A DNA stretch of 64,000 bases from the NCBI RefSeq assembly GCF_900115165.1, contig NZ_FOVP01000014.1, positions 62,001 through 126,000 of the forward strand, read 5' to 3'. This DNA is from Roseovarius lutimaris (lineage in GTDB: Bacteria > Pseudomonadota > Alphaproteobacteria > Rhodobacterales > Rhodobacteraceae). Under the pieces are notes generated by a model. It had not been told where the DNA came from. It saw nothing but the letters and a program-made list of their open reading frames with translations, and ran no database searches. Positions within the stretch are counted from its first letter, which is position 1. Each line of letters starts with the position of its first letter. Below are positions 34,601-42,358 of this stretch, one piece after another. A program made the position numbers and the translations under genes.

Positions 34601-35665
34601 CTAGAGACAGTCGGCAAGCGCCGTGGCAAGGCTACGCAGGACGTTGCCATAAAGGTCCTGCCCCGGTTCCAGGTCAGAGCCCAAGGGATCGAGAACCCCG
34701 GTGTTTGCTTCAGAGCCTTCCATCACCGCGGCCACGATGCCCGGACTGAATTGTGGCTCCGACAAAACACAAGTCACACCCTGTTCTGCCACTCGTGCCT
34801 GAATCTCGGCAATACGGGCCGGGCTGGGGTCGGAGGCGTCGGACACAGAAATCGCGCCCGAGGCGGGAAAATCGAACGCTGTCTCAAAATACTGATAGGC
34901 GTCATGGAAGACAATAAAGTTGCGGTCCCTCACCGGATCGAGGATTGCGTTGATTTCGGCACTCAGCGTGGCCAGCTCCTCACGGCCTGCGGCTGCATTG
35001 GCGAAGTAAGCGCCCGCATTGTCCGGGTCAGCAGCGGAAAGTTGTGCCGCAATGGCATTCAGCCAGACTGCGCCATTGTCAGGCGACAACCAGGCGTGTG
35101 AGTCGTGCTCGCCATGGTCGTGCCCTTCATGCCCGTCAGCTTCGGCATGGTCTTCGTGGTCGTGATCATCATGCCCCGCTTCTTCGGCATGTTCCTCGTG
35201 GTCATGCTCATCATGGTCATCGCCGTCAGCGTGTTCTTCATGGTCATGATCGTCGTGGTCGTCATGATCATCGCCATCCGCATGATCGTCATGAGCATGT
35301 GCTTCAAACAAGGCATTTTCCCGGAACGGAAGCACCGTTGCGCCGTCAACCTCTAGCAGTTCCGTAACGTTCGCGTCGCTGGTCAATGTGTCGATCGCAT
35401 CTGCCATCCAGGGCGTCAGGTCGGGGCCGATCCAGAACACCAGATCGGCCTCCTGCAACGCGGCCGCCTCTGATGGGCGAAGGCTATATTCGTGCGGGCT
35501 TGCCCCAGGCGCCACGATCAAGGATGGCTCGCCCACCCCCTGCATCACGCGCGCCACGAGCGAATGCACAGGGGCGATATCTGCAGCCACGCTTGGTACA
35601 TCGGCCATAGCTGTACCGCCAAGCAGGGTTGCGGCAACAGACAAGGGAATGAGGTTTCTGGACAT
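34601..35665 (-). CDS. znuA: Zinc ABC transporter substrate-binding protein (ZnuA)
   Basis: A 354-residue periplasmic zinc receptor. A signal peptide of about 21 residues ends A-M-A. Zinc ligands are in IAPVHSLV (about residue 34), SPHEYSLRPS near 56-65 and DSHAWLSPDN near 187. Between them is a very long His/Asp/Glu-rich loop (about residues 117-186) with repeats of H-x-D-H-D and H-E-E-H-A. Two Cys near the C-terminus (GVTCVLSEPQ and the final DCL) may form a disulfide. Divergent from zur, with a putative Zur box in between. The loop is longer than in common ZnuA proteins. Confidence 0.93.
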   Translation of the reverse strand: MSRNLIPLSVAATLLGGTAMADVPSVAADIAPVHSLVARVMQGVGEPSLIVAPGASPHEYSLRPSEAAALQEADLVFWIGPDLTPWMADAIDTLTSDANVTELLEVDGATVLPFRENALFEAHAHDDHADGDDHDDHDDHDHEEHADGDDHDEHDHEEHAEEAGHDDHDHEDHAEADGHEGHDHGEHDSHAWLSPDNGAVWLNAIAAQLSAADPDNAGAYFANAAAGREELATLSAEINAILDPVRDRNFIVFHDAYQYFETAFDFPASGAISVSDASDPSPARIAEIQARVAEQGVTCVLSEPQFSPGIVAAVMEGSEANTGVLDPLGSDLEPGQDLYGNVLRSLATALADCL

Positions 35666-35675
35666 ATCTTACTCC

Positions 35676-35697
35676 ATGTGATTATATAACGTTACAT
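35676..35697. promoter_or_regulatory. Putative Zur box, znuA/zur divergent promoter
   Basis: A 22-bp imperfect palindrome starting ATGTGATTATATAACG and ending TTACAT, between znuA and zur (56-bp space). The complement of its core matches the hisI-side site at 33731-33752. It lies 10 bases from the znuA start and would allow Zur to control znuA and its own znuCB operon. Confidence 0.62.
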
Positions 35698-35721
35698 TTT
35701 GGGTATAGGAAATGAGATAAC

Positions 35722-36240
35722 ATGACAAGTGCTGCCCAAGCAGGAAAACCTGTGCCCAGCGATCCGATCGGGTTCGAAAAACACGATCATGGGTCCTGCA
35801 TGACTGCGGGTCTTTCAGCCGCCGAAGCGCATTGTTTGGCGGAAGGTCTGCGTTTCACACCGGTCCGCCGCAAGGCACTGGAAATCCTCTTGCAAGAGCA
35901 TCGCGCCCTTGGGGCCTATGAAATGCTCGACAGGTTGCGCGATGCAGGGTTCGGCTCGCAACCGCCCGTGGCTTACCGGGCACTTGAATTCCTCGTCGCC
36001 AACGGTTTTGCGCACAAGATCGAACGCCTTAATGCCTTTATCGCCTGCGCCCACCCTGGGGCCAAGCACTCCCCTGCGTTCATGATCTGCCGACTTTGCG
36101 ATTCGGTGGCCGAGGCACAATCTTCGCCAGCGCGCGGAGCCCTTGGAGAGGCGGCGCGCGCCACAGGTTTCAAGATAGAGCGGACCGTTGTCGAGGCTGA
36201 AGGCATCTGTCCCGTTTGTGTGGATAAGGCTGACGCATGA
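35722..36240 (+). CDS. zur: Zinc uptake regulator (Zur, Fur family)
   Basis: A 172-residue Fur-family repressor. The DNA-binding winged helix spans about residues 40-95 (LRFTPVRRKALEILLQEHRALGAYEMLDRL and PPVAYRALEFLVANGFAHKIE). Metal sites: a structural pair of CxxC motifs (CRLC near 120-123, CPVC near 163-166), plus His/Cys in FIACAHPGAKHSPAFM. An N-terminal HDHGSCMT segment (about residues 16-23) adds possible metal ligands. First gene of zur-znuC-znuB; ATGA overlap with znuC. Neighbours make Zur rather than Fur or PerR nearly certain. Confidence 0.92.
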   Translation: MTSAAQAGKPVPSDPIGFEKHDHGSCMTAGLSAAEAHCLAEGLRFTPVRRKALEILLQEHRALGAYEMLDRLRDAGFGSQPPVAYRALEFLVANGFAHKIERLNAFIACAHPGAKHSPAFMICRLCDSVAEAQSSPARGALGEAARATGFKIERTVVEAEGICPVCVDKADA

Positions 36241-37001
36241 GCCTGATCGCGGCGGAGAATATCAGTGTCAGCTATGGCGCGAACATGGTTTTGCGTGACG
36301 TGTCCCTGGCGGTAGAGCCGGGCGAGATCGTGACCATCGTCGGGCCGAACGGATCCGGCAAGACCACACTTTTGAAATTGCTCATCGGCGCGGAACGACC
36401 GCAATCAGGGCTGATCACGCGCAAATCCGGGCTGCGTATCGGTTATGTCCCGCAGAAGCTTCACATTGATCCGACCCTGCCAATCACGGTAGAACGGTTT
36501 CTCCGCCTTCCTGGCGGCACCACGCGCGCGGCCTGCGCGACTGCGTTAGAAAAGGCTGGTGTGCCTGGCCTGTCCCACCGCCAGATGTCCGCATTGTCGG
36601 GGGGGCAGTTCCAACGGGTGCTTCTGGCGCGCGCGCTCATCAACGAGCCGGACCTGCTATTGCTGGACGAGGCGACACAAGGGCTGGACCAGCCCGGTTC
36701 CGCCGCCTTCTACCTTCAGATCGAGGAGGTTCGTCAAAAAACCGGATGCGCCATCCTGATGATCAGCCACGAATTGCATGTGGTTATGGCCGCTTCGGAC
36801 CGGGTGATCTGCCTCAATGGTCACGTCTGTTGCGAAGGCGCGCCCGAAATCGTCTCTGCCGCGCCGGAATACCGCGCGCTTTTCGGCACAGGTACCGGGG
36901 GCGCGCTGGCCCTGTATCGGCACGAGCATAACCATACACATGATGAAACCTGCACGCACAACCATGCGCCGCAGGACAAAGAGACTGAGGCGGCCGAATA
37001 A
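36237..37001 (+). CDS. znuC: Zinc ABC transporter ATP-binding protein (ZnuC)
   Basis: A 254-residue ATPase: Walker A GPNGSGKTT near residues 37-45, signature LSGGQFQRVLLARAL near 117-131, Walker B LLLLDEATQGLD near 137-148, switch His in MISHELH. Unusually, the C-terminus (about the last 30 residues) is His-rich, with HEHNHTHDETCTHNH, giving a cytoplasmic zinc-binding tail that could sense or gate transport (inference). Coupled to zur upstream and to znuB by a one-base overlap. Confidence 0.92.
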   Translation: MSLIAAENISVSYGANMVLRDVSLAVEPGEIVTIVGPNGSGKTTLLKLLIGAERPQSGLITRKSGLRIGYVPQKLHIDPTLPITVERFLRLPGGTTRAACATALEKAGVPGLSHRQMSALSGGQFQRVLLARALINEPDLLLLDEATQGLDQPGSAAFYLQIEEVRQKTGCAILMISHELHVVMAASDRVICLNGHVCCEGAPEIVSAAPEYRALFGTGTGGALALYRHEHNHTHDETCTHNHAPQDKETEAAE

Positions 37002-37789
37002 TGCTGGATGATTTCATGACACGCGCTGCGCTGGCAGGTGTCGGCGTGGCCCTTGCGGCGGCCCCCTTGGGCAGTTTCGTGGTCTGGCGGCGTATGGCCT
37101 ATTTCGGCGACGCCACAGCCCATGCCGCCATTCTTGGGGTGGCCTTGTCACTGGCGCTTCAGATATCCGTCTTTGCTGGTGCGGTGGCCGTTGCGTTGGC
37201 GATGGCGCTGACCGTCACGTTGCTGACCGGGCGGGGCTATGCAATGGACACGCTTCTGGGCGTGCTGGCGCATTCCGCGCTGGCCTTCGGGCTGGTCGCA
37301 GTCTCTTTCCTGTCCGGCATTCGTATTGACCTCATGGCCTACCTCTTCGGAGATATCCTGGCCGTGTCACGCGGCGATCTGGCCGTGATTTGGGGCGGTG
37401 CGGCGCTCGTCGTCGGATTGATCGGCTGGCGCTGGTCTGCGCTGCTCACCTCCACCATCAGCGCGGAACTTGCCTATGCCAGCGGGATCGACCCGAAGCG
37501 CGAACAATTGATCCTGACATTATCGCTCGCCATCACTGTGGCTGTAGCAATCAAGGTGGTGGGCGTGTTGCTGATCGCCGCCATGCTGATCATTCCCGCA
37601 GCCGCCGCCCGCCCTCTATCGCGCACACCTGAGCAGATGGCCTTCACCGCGGCGGGTATCGGAAGTGCGTCTGCTGTGATCGGCTTGCACGCAGCCTATG
37701 CGCTCGACACGCCAGCGGGACCATCCATCGTCTGCGTCGCAGCACTCGTATTTTTGGCGACCAGTATTCTGCAAAGTGTGCGATCCTGA
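37001..37789 (+). CDS. znuB: Zinc ABC transporter permease (ZnuB)
   Basis: A 262-residue inner-membrane permease of the ABC-3 family with about eight helices. The conserved PLGSFVVWRRMAYFGDATAHAAILG segment spans about residues 22-46, and LIAAMLIIPAAAARPLSRTPEQM near 192-214 is the second family signature. It completes zur-znuC-znuB. The following 406 bp hold no gene. Confidence 0.93.
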   Translation: MLDDFMTRAALAGVGVALAAAPLGSFVVWRRMAYFGDATAHAAILGVALSLALQISVFAGAVAVALAMALTVTLLTGRGYAMDTLLGVLAHSALAFGLVAVSFLSGIRIDLMAYLFGDILAVSRGDLAVIWGGAALVVGLIGWRWSALLTSTISAELAYASGIDPKREQLILTLSLAITVAVAIKVVGVLLIAAMLIIPAAAARPLSRTPEQMAFTAAGIGSASAVIGLHAAYALDTPAGPSIVCVAALVFLATSILQSVRS

Positions 37790-38195
37790 AGAGCGTAAGT
37801 ACCCGAGAAACAGAGCGTGGCGTTTTTCGGCAGTGATGTTAACTTTCTGCCGTGAAGCCTTTCCATCGCATTGAATGACCTGTCTGGCATCGCAAGCGGT
37901 ACTGCAGCTTCAACCGCTCGGCGCGGGCGGATGCTGCGTAAGCAATAGCTGCGATTGCATAGGTCCGCTTCGTCCTGTCTATCGATACCATTAAAACCGC
38001 GCTAGCGAAGTACGGTTTGGATTTGACTTCATTGTGCCAACTTAAATGACCGCTTCCGCGATTTGAGCTGCGACGCAGCGACGATCTCGCCGCGTTTGCA
38101 AAGCGATGCTGCGTCAGCGAAGAAGAAAAACCCAAGGTCAGCATTGTCCGCATCTTACCAGTTCATCGAGCCCGCAGCGAATGGCGGCGGTTGAT
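37790..38195. other. Non-coding degenerate spacer between znuB and the IS110 relic
   Basis: 406 bp with no gene that I would support. A 104-codon open frame on the minus strand (37839-38153) is rich in Ser/Arg/Ala, lacks a ribosome-binding site and resembles no domain. Blocks of similar look (CGAAGTACGG, GCGATGCTGCG, GAAGAAGAAAAACCC) are of a kind I associate with recurrent non-coding roseobacter spacers. One IS end may lie within it, but I could not place the boundary. Confidence 0.5.
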
Positions 38196-39161
38196 TTATG
38201 CTGCGCCGTAGCGATTTGACGCCCGCCCTTCCTTGAGAACCGCGTTCATGATCACGATGAGCTTGCGCATGATGGCGGTGAGGATCACCTTTGACGGCTT
38301 TCCGCGCGCTTTCAGTTTGGCGGCTAAGTCACGGATCGCCGGGTTGCTGCGTAGAGCCGACAGTGCTGCCATGTAAAGACTGGCTCGCACATCCTTTCGA
38401 CCGCCTGCGACATGGCGACGACCCTGATAGGTGCCAGAATCCTTTGCATATGGGGACAGCCCAACAATCGCTGCGGCCTCGCCTTTGGTTAACGACCCAA
38501 GTTCCGGCAGGTAGGCCAGACAGGCCGATGCTGTCTTGGGACCGATCCCCTTGATAGATTGCATCAGCTCGGCCTTGCGTTTGAATGCGGGGGTGGCGGC
38601 AACCAGCTCCGCGATCTGTTTGTCCAGCCCTGTCATCTCTCACGTCATGGACCGGACATGCCGTTGCAGCGAAAGACGCACCGTTTTGACTGCCGCATGT
38701 TCAAGCCGGTTCTGCTCAATCCGCGTGATCTTCGCCAGATCATCGCGACGGCGGCGCAAAGCTCGGAGTTCTTCAGCTTGCGGATCGGTTGGCTCCCAGA
38801 GAGGCAGCCCATCCGACTTCTGCGCGAACAGAGCCAGCATCCGCGCGTCGATGGAATCTGTCTTCGATACCAGGCCCGGAAACCGCGCGAAATTGCGCGT
38901 CCTGGTGCCATGCGCGCGATGCACCGGCAAGTTGGCGGCAGCGCAGCAGGCCAGGACATGCCGCTCGTAGCCACCCGAGGCTTCGCAAATGGCGAAGGGT
39001 GTTTCCTGATTGTCGAATTTTCGAAGCAGCTTGTTGATCGTTTTTGGGGTGTTGGCGATCACTATTTTCTGATCTTCCGGCATCAAATGCACCGTCAGAC
39101 TGGCTTTGGAAACTTCGAATGCAATGATGCGCTTTGGCGCGTATTGAGTTGAAATGCTCAT
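38196..39161 (-). pseudogene. IS110-family transposase interrupted by one in-frame TGA
   Basis: The frame from ATG 39161 to the stop at 38196 would encode about 321 residues, normal for IS110 transposases, but a TGA at 38640-38642 (after ...HVRSMT) splits it. Both parts are in the same frame, so it is a nonsense change, not a frameshift. The N-part has the RuvC-like DEDD domain (CEASGGYERHVL, KTDSIDARML; the first acid appears as Glu in AFEVSKASL), then a coiled coil. The C-part has GIGPKTASACLAYLPELG and the catalytic-serine motif in KDSGTYQGRRHVAGGRK. AGGA precedes the start. Probably dead. Confidence 0.85.
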
Positions 39162-39360
39162 GTTAGTATCCTGATCCTTGATTATGTGCGGCCGCGAAGG
39201 CCCTTCTACCGTTCGGATGGCCGGACATATGGCGCGGCGAGTGGCGAGATATTTTACGACCGTAAAGCCACCAGCTTCAGGTCTTCCTAGGGGGCGCCCG
39301 CCCGCCACCAGCTCACCGGATGGCCACCCGGAAAACCGACCGCCCTCACCATCCCACACA
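39162..39360 (-). ncRNA. Candidate bridge-RNA segment of the IS110 element
   Basis: About 200 bp upstream of the transposase start, where IS110-group elements encode a structured bridge RNA. It holds a near-palindrome (39316-39331, CCGGATGGCCACCCGG) and two sets of direct repeats: CGGATGGCC at 39214-39222 and 39317-39325, and GCCACCAGCT at 39267-39276 and 39304-39313. Such duplicated short words would fit paired target- and donor-binding loops, but the RNA fold was not computed. The ribosome-binding site occupies the proximal end. Confidence 0.4.
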
Positions 39361-39402
39361 AGGAATCAGGGGCAATGACAAACACATAATCCCAGGGGGT
39401 TT

Positions 39403-39452
39403 GGGGGACAGCTTCCCCCATTTATAACGCGGTTTGGGGGACAGCGTCTCCC
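39403..39452. repeat. Two tandem GGGGGACAGC-type hairpin repeats
   Basis: Copy one (39403-39419) is GGGGGA-CAGC-TTCCCCC; copy two (39436-39452) is GGGGGAC-AGC-GTCTCCC with one stem mismatch. Each is preceded by GGTTT or GGGTTT. A perfect version occurs at 50019-50035. They lie downstream of the minus-strand flavoprotein gene and could serve as its terminator. Confidence 0.75.
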
Positions 39453-39480
39453 ATCCTGTCCTTGCCTCGCAACGCTGCCC

Positions 39481-40644
39481 TCAAAACCTGGCGCGGATCG
39501 CCAGCACCGTAAGACGCGGCAAACGCAGGATGACCCGCGCAAGGATATCGCCATATTCTACCTCGCCCGCCATCAGACGCAGGTATTGCATCCGAAGCGT
39601 CGAGGATCGCCGAAAGGCGCGGGCAAATCCGGCCTCCATGGCGGGTAAAAAGATCACCGGCCGGATCATCCGCGCCATGCGCAGCGCGCGGTGAATGGGG
39701 CGCAGGTGACGGCGATAGAGCGCCAGTGCTGTCTCAGGGCGCGCGCGCTTCAGCGCCTCGATCCCGGCCTCTGCCGCAAGCTGGCCGCTGTGCAACGCAT
39801 AGCCGATGCCCTCGCCGGTGATCGGGTCGACAAGCCCGGCCGCATCGCCTGCCAGCAATACCGCCCCCTGCCCCGGCACCTTGCGGAAATCGCCGAATGG
39901 CAGGAACTGCCCCTTAAAGCTGCGGGTCTCGGCCTCAACCCCCAAGAGCGCGCAATACTCGGCCATGGCAACCTTCATATCCGGATTTTTCGCCAGCAAT
40001 CCGCCCACCCCGATGGTGGTCGAACAGCGCTTGGGAAAAGACCAGCCATAGCCCCATTTCGCCGCGGCAAGGTCGATGCGAATGGGCGCGCTTGGGTCCA
40101 CGTGGTCGCCCCCGGCCTCGATCTCAAGGCCAAAACCGACCTCGGCGCGATCAAACGCCTGCCCGAACAGCGCCTTGGCCACCTGGCTATTGGCGCCATC
40201 GGCCCCGATCAGCACGTCAAACCCGATCCGCCGCCCATCCTTGAGGGTCAGGGCCTTGGCCTTCACGTCAATCTCGGCGACGCTCACCCCGGTGAAATCT
40301 ACCGCCCCCGTGCCAAGCGCCTGCGCGCAGATCATCGCATCCATATCGCGCCGCATTGTCGCGCAAAGCGCGGGCGCATCGCTGATCACGCCCATCGGCG
40401 CGCCGCGAAACCGGAAATCGACAGTGGTCTTGCGGTCCTCGGGCCCAAACGGCATCTCATGGCCGAAAATCTCGGCATAATGGCGGCGCGCGCGCCCGGT
40501 GACCAATCCGCCACAGAGCTTGTCGCGCGGAAAGGCCTTGCGATCAATCAGCGCCACGCGCAAGCCCGCCCTTGCCGCCGTAAAGGCTGCCGCCCCGCCG
40601 GCCGGGCCCGCGCCGATGACCACGATATCAAATGTCTGCGCCAT
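39481..40644 (-). CDS. Geranylgeranyl-reductase-family FAD-dependent oxidoreductase
   Basis: A 387-residue flavoprotein. The FAD motif IVVIGAGPAGGAAAFTAARAG lies near residues 7-27, the active-site PRDKLCGGLVTGRA near 38-51, and GDAAGLVDPITGEGIGYAL near 273-291 is the second FAD contact typical of the GGR family (BchP/ChlP/archaeal GGR). It probably saturates isoprenoid or lipid double bonds; no photosynthesis genes are nearby, so a role in bacteriochlorophyll is not supported. The start at 40644 has GAGG nine bases upstream. It follows lrp on the same strand by four bases. Confidence 0.82.
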   Translation of the reverse strand: MAQTFDIVVIGAGPAGGAAAFTAARAGLRVALIDRKAFPRDKLCGGLVTGRARRHYAEIFGHEMPFGPEDRKTTVDFRFRGAPMGVISDAPALCATMRRDMDAMICAQALGTGAVDFTGVSVAEIDVKAKALTLKDGRRIGFDVLIGADGANSQVAKALFGQAFDRAEVGFGLEIEAGGDHVDPSAPIRIDLAAAKWGYGWSFPKRCSTTIGVGGLLAKNPDMKVAMAEYCALLGVEAETRSFKGQFLPFGDFRKVPGQGAVLLAGDAAGLVDPITGEGIGYALHSGQLAAEAGIEALKRARPETALALYRRHLRPIHRALRMARMIRPVIFLPAMEAGFARAFRRSSTLRMQYLRLMAGEVEYGDILARVILRLPRLTVLAIRARF

Positions 40645-40648
40645 GATC

Positions 40649-41104
40649 TCAGACCTCGGGCAAGGCATCGCGGCGGATCATCGTGCGCAAGGCAAAACTT
40701 GACCGCATTGATCGGATTCCCGGCGTCTGCATCAAGCCATCCTCCAGAAACCGGTCAAACCCGGCAAGGTCGGCGGCCACCACCCGGATAAGAACATCCC
40801 GCGTGCCGGTCATCAGATAGCATTCCATCACCTCATCAAAGCGGCGCAACCAGGTTTCGAACTTGGAAATGGCGTCGCGGGTGTGATTCTCCAGCTCGAC
40901 AAAGATAAACACGTTGAGCGGCAGGCCAAGCTTGTCCTGATCGACGCGCGCTGCATAACCGGTGATCATCCCAGAGGATTCAAGCCGGGCAATACGCCGG
41001 GCCAATGGTGTCGTCGAAAGCCCCACCTGCGCCGACAGATCGGCCAGTTTGAGTCGTCCATCGCGTTGCAGGGCGGCGATGATCTGGCGGTCAATCTTGT
41101 CCAT
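40649..41104 (-). CDS. Lrp/AsnC-family transcriptional regulator
   Basis: A 151-residue Lrp protein: helix-turn-helix at about residues 4-55 (KIDRQIIAALQRDGRLKLADLSAQVGLSTTPLARRIARLESSGMI in pieces), then a RAM ligand-binding domain with VFIFVELENHTRDAISKFETWL and ECYLMTGTRDVLIRVVA. Divergent from the leucine-type dehydrogenase gene, which it most likely controls in response to branched-chain amino acids, and through the inverted repeat at 41144-41163 perhaps also itself. In one unit with the flavoprotein gene downstream. Confidence 0.9.
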   Translation of the reverse strand: MDKIDRQIIAALQRDGRLKLADLSAQVGLSTTPLARRIARLESSGMITGYAARVDQDKLGLPLNVFIFVELENHTRDAISKFETWLRRFDEVMECYLMTGTRDVLIRVVAADLAGFDRFLEDGLMQTPGIRSMRSSFALRTMIRRDALPEV

Positions 41105-41143
41105 TTCCCTAAAACCTCGGCTCTCGTTAGGGGTTTCACCTAA

Positions 41144-41163
41144 AGGTCACCCAGATGTGACCT
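41144..41163. promoter_or_regulatory. Perfect inverted repeat between lrp and the dehydrogenase gene
   Basis: AGGTCAC-CCAGAT-GTGACCT, 7-bp arms and a 6-base spacer, in the 118-bp divergent promoter space. A CCTAAA...TTAGG pair lies just left of it. Candidate Lrp operator. Confidence 0.5.
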
Positions 41164-41222
41164 GATTTTGCTGTTTTTTCGCGCAGGCCAGCCCTTACGT
41201 TATATCGCAGGAGGATACCACC

Positions 41223-42269
41223 ATGCTCACACGCCTTGCGTCAACAAGCCACGAAGAACTGTACCGGGTCGACGATCCTGAAACCGGCCTGCGCGGGTTT
41301 ATCGCGCTGCATTCCACCCGGCTTGGGCCGGCGGCGGGGGGCCTGCGGATGCGGGTCTATGACGGGGACGCTGCGGCGATTGACGATGTTCTCAATCTGT
41401 CGCGCGGGATGAGTTACAAGAATGCCGCTGCGGGCCTGCCCTTGGGCGGTGGCAAGGCGGTGATCATGGGCGATCCGGCCCGCGACAAGACCCCCGCATT
41501 GCTGCGCGCCATGGGCCGGGCGATCGAGGCCTTGCAGGGCCGTTACTGGACTGCCGAGGATATGGGCATGGCGCCCGACGATATGGCGGAAATTGCCCGC
41601 GAGACGCGCTTTGTCGCCGGTCTTGATCACGGTCAGCACGCCAGCGGCGATCCCTCGCCGATCACAGCAAAGGGCGTGTTCAACGCCATGCGCGCCGGTG
41701 CCGCAGAGGTGTTTGGCAGCGATGATTTGCGCAGTCGCCATGTGGCGGTTCAGGGGCTTGGCCATGTCGGCTGGCATTTGTGTCGGCTTTTGCACGAGGC
41801 TGGCGCGCACCTGAGCGTGGCGGACATGAATGCGGGGCGCGTGGCCAACGCCGTCAGCGAGTTCGGGGCATGCGCCGTGGCTCCTGAACAGATACACGCC
41901 ACCGAGGCTGATATTTTCGCCCCCTGCGCGGTTGGTGGCATTCTGAACGCCCGCACCATTCCCGAGATTCGCGCGCGCCTCGTGGTCGGCGCCGCCAATA
42001 ATCAGCTTGCGATGCCCGAGGACGGCGATGCCCTGCATGCGCGCGGCATTCTCTATCTGCCCGATTACGTGGCCAATGGCGGCGGGATCATCAATGTCGC
42101 AGCCGAGATCCTGCGGATCACCGACAGCGGGCCTTGGGTCGCCGAACGCCTTGACGCGATGCAAGCCACCATGACGCAGATCCTGAACCGTGCCAAAGGC
42201 GAGGGCCTCAGCCCCGCGCCGATTGCCGACCGGATGATTGAAGATCAGCTTTTGCAGGTGGCCGTCTGA
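41223..42269 (+). CDS. Glu/Leu/Phe/Val dehydrogenase (leucine dehydrogenase type)
   Basis: A 348-residue NAD+-dependent amino-acid dehydrogenase. The catalytic lysines lie in GGLRMRVYDGD to GMSYKNAAAGLPLGGGKAVIMGDP (about residues 39-84 in pieces), and the Rossmann motif VAVQGLGHVGWHLCRLL is near 174-190. The short length (348) fits leucine/valine dehydrogenase rather than the longer glutamate dehydrogenase. It oxidatively deaminates branched-chain amino acids to 2-oxo acids. AGGAGG lies eight bases upstream. Regulated, very likely, by the divergent Lrp protein. Confidence 0.88.
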   Translation: MLTRLASTSHEELYRVDDPETGLRGFIALHSTRLGPAAGGLRMRVYDGDAAAIDDVLNLSRGMSYKNAAAGLPLGGGKAVIMGDPARDKTPALLRAMGRAIEALQGRYWTAEDMGMAPDDMAEIARETRFVAGLDHGQHASGDPSPITAKGVFNAMRAGAAEVFGSDDLRSRHVAVQGLGHVGWHLCRLLHEAGAHLSVADMNAGRVANAVSEFGACAVAPEQIHATEADIFAPCAVGGILNARTIPEIRARLVVGAANNQLAMPEDGDALHARGILYLPDYVANGGGIINVAAEILRITDSGPWVAERLDAMQATMTQILNRAKGEGLSPAPIADRMIEDQLLQVAV

Positions 42270-42358
42270 TGGCAATCCCATGCCACTGCGCGCAGCCGTG
42301 AATTGAGCCTTGCTCCGGGGCCTGTTAGGCTATGCCCATACAGCCCCGGAGACCCGCC

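Larger units (their letters stand above)
38196..39360 (-). mobile_element. IS110-type insertion sequence relic (ends approximate)
   Basis: Transposase pseudogene plus the adjoining non-coding segment on its 5' side. IS110 elements lack terminal inverted repeats and make no clear target duplication, so the ends cannot be set by eye; the coordinates given cover only the parts with evidence. Located between znuB and a flavoprotein gene, in an otherwise gene-free zone. Confidence 0.6.

Noticed and set aside
35110-35290. Short tandem repeats in znuA as a CRISPR-like array
   Set aside because: They are coding His-Asp repeats without spacers or a constant repeat length.
35105-35356. Hydrophobic 83-codon plus-strand frame (Met/Val/Ile rich)
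   Set aside because: It is the complement of the His/Asp repeat loop of znuA, which produces artificial hydrophobic codons.
38640-38642. Selenocysteine or programmed readthrough at the transposase TGA
   Set aside because: Position lies in the variable linker with no catalytic role for Cys/Sec, and no selenocysteine hairpin was evident; a nonsense mutation is simpler.
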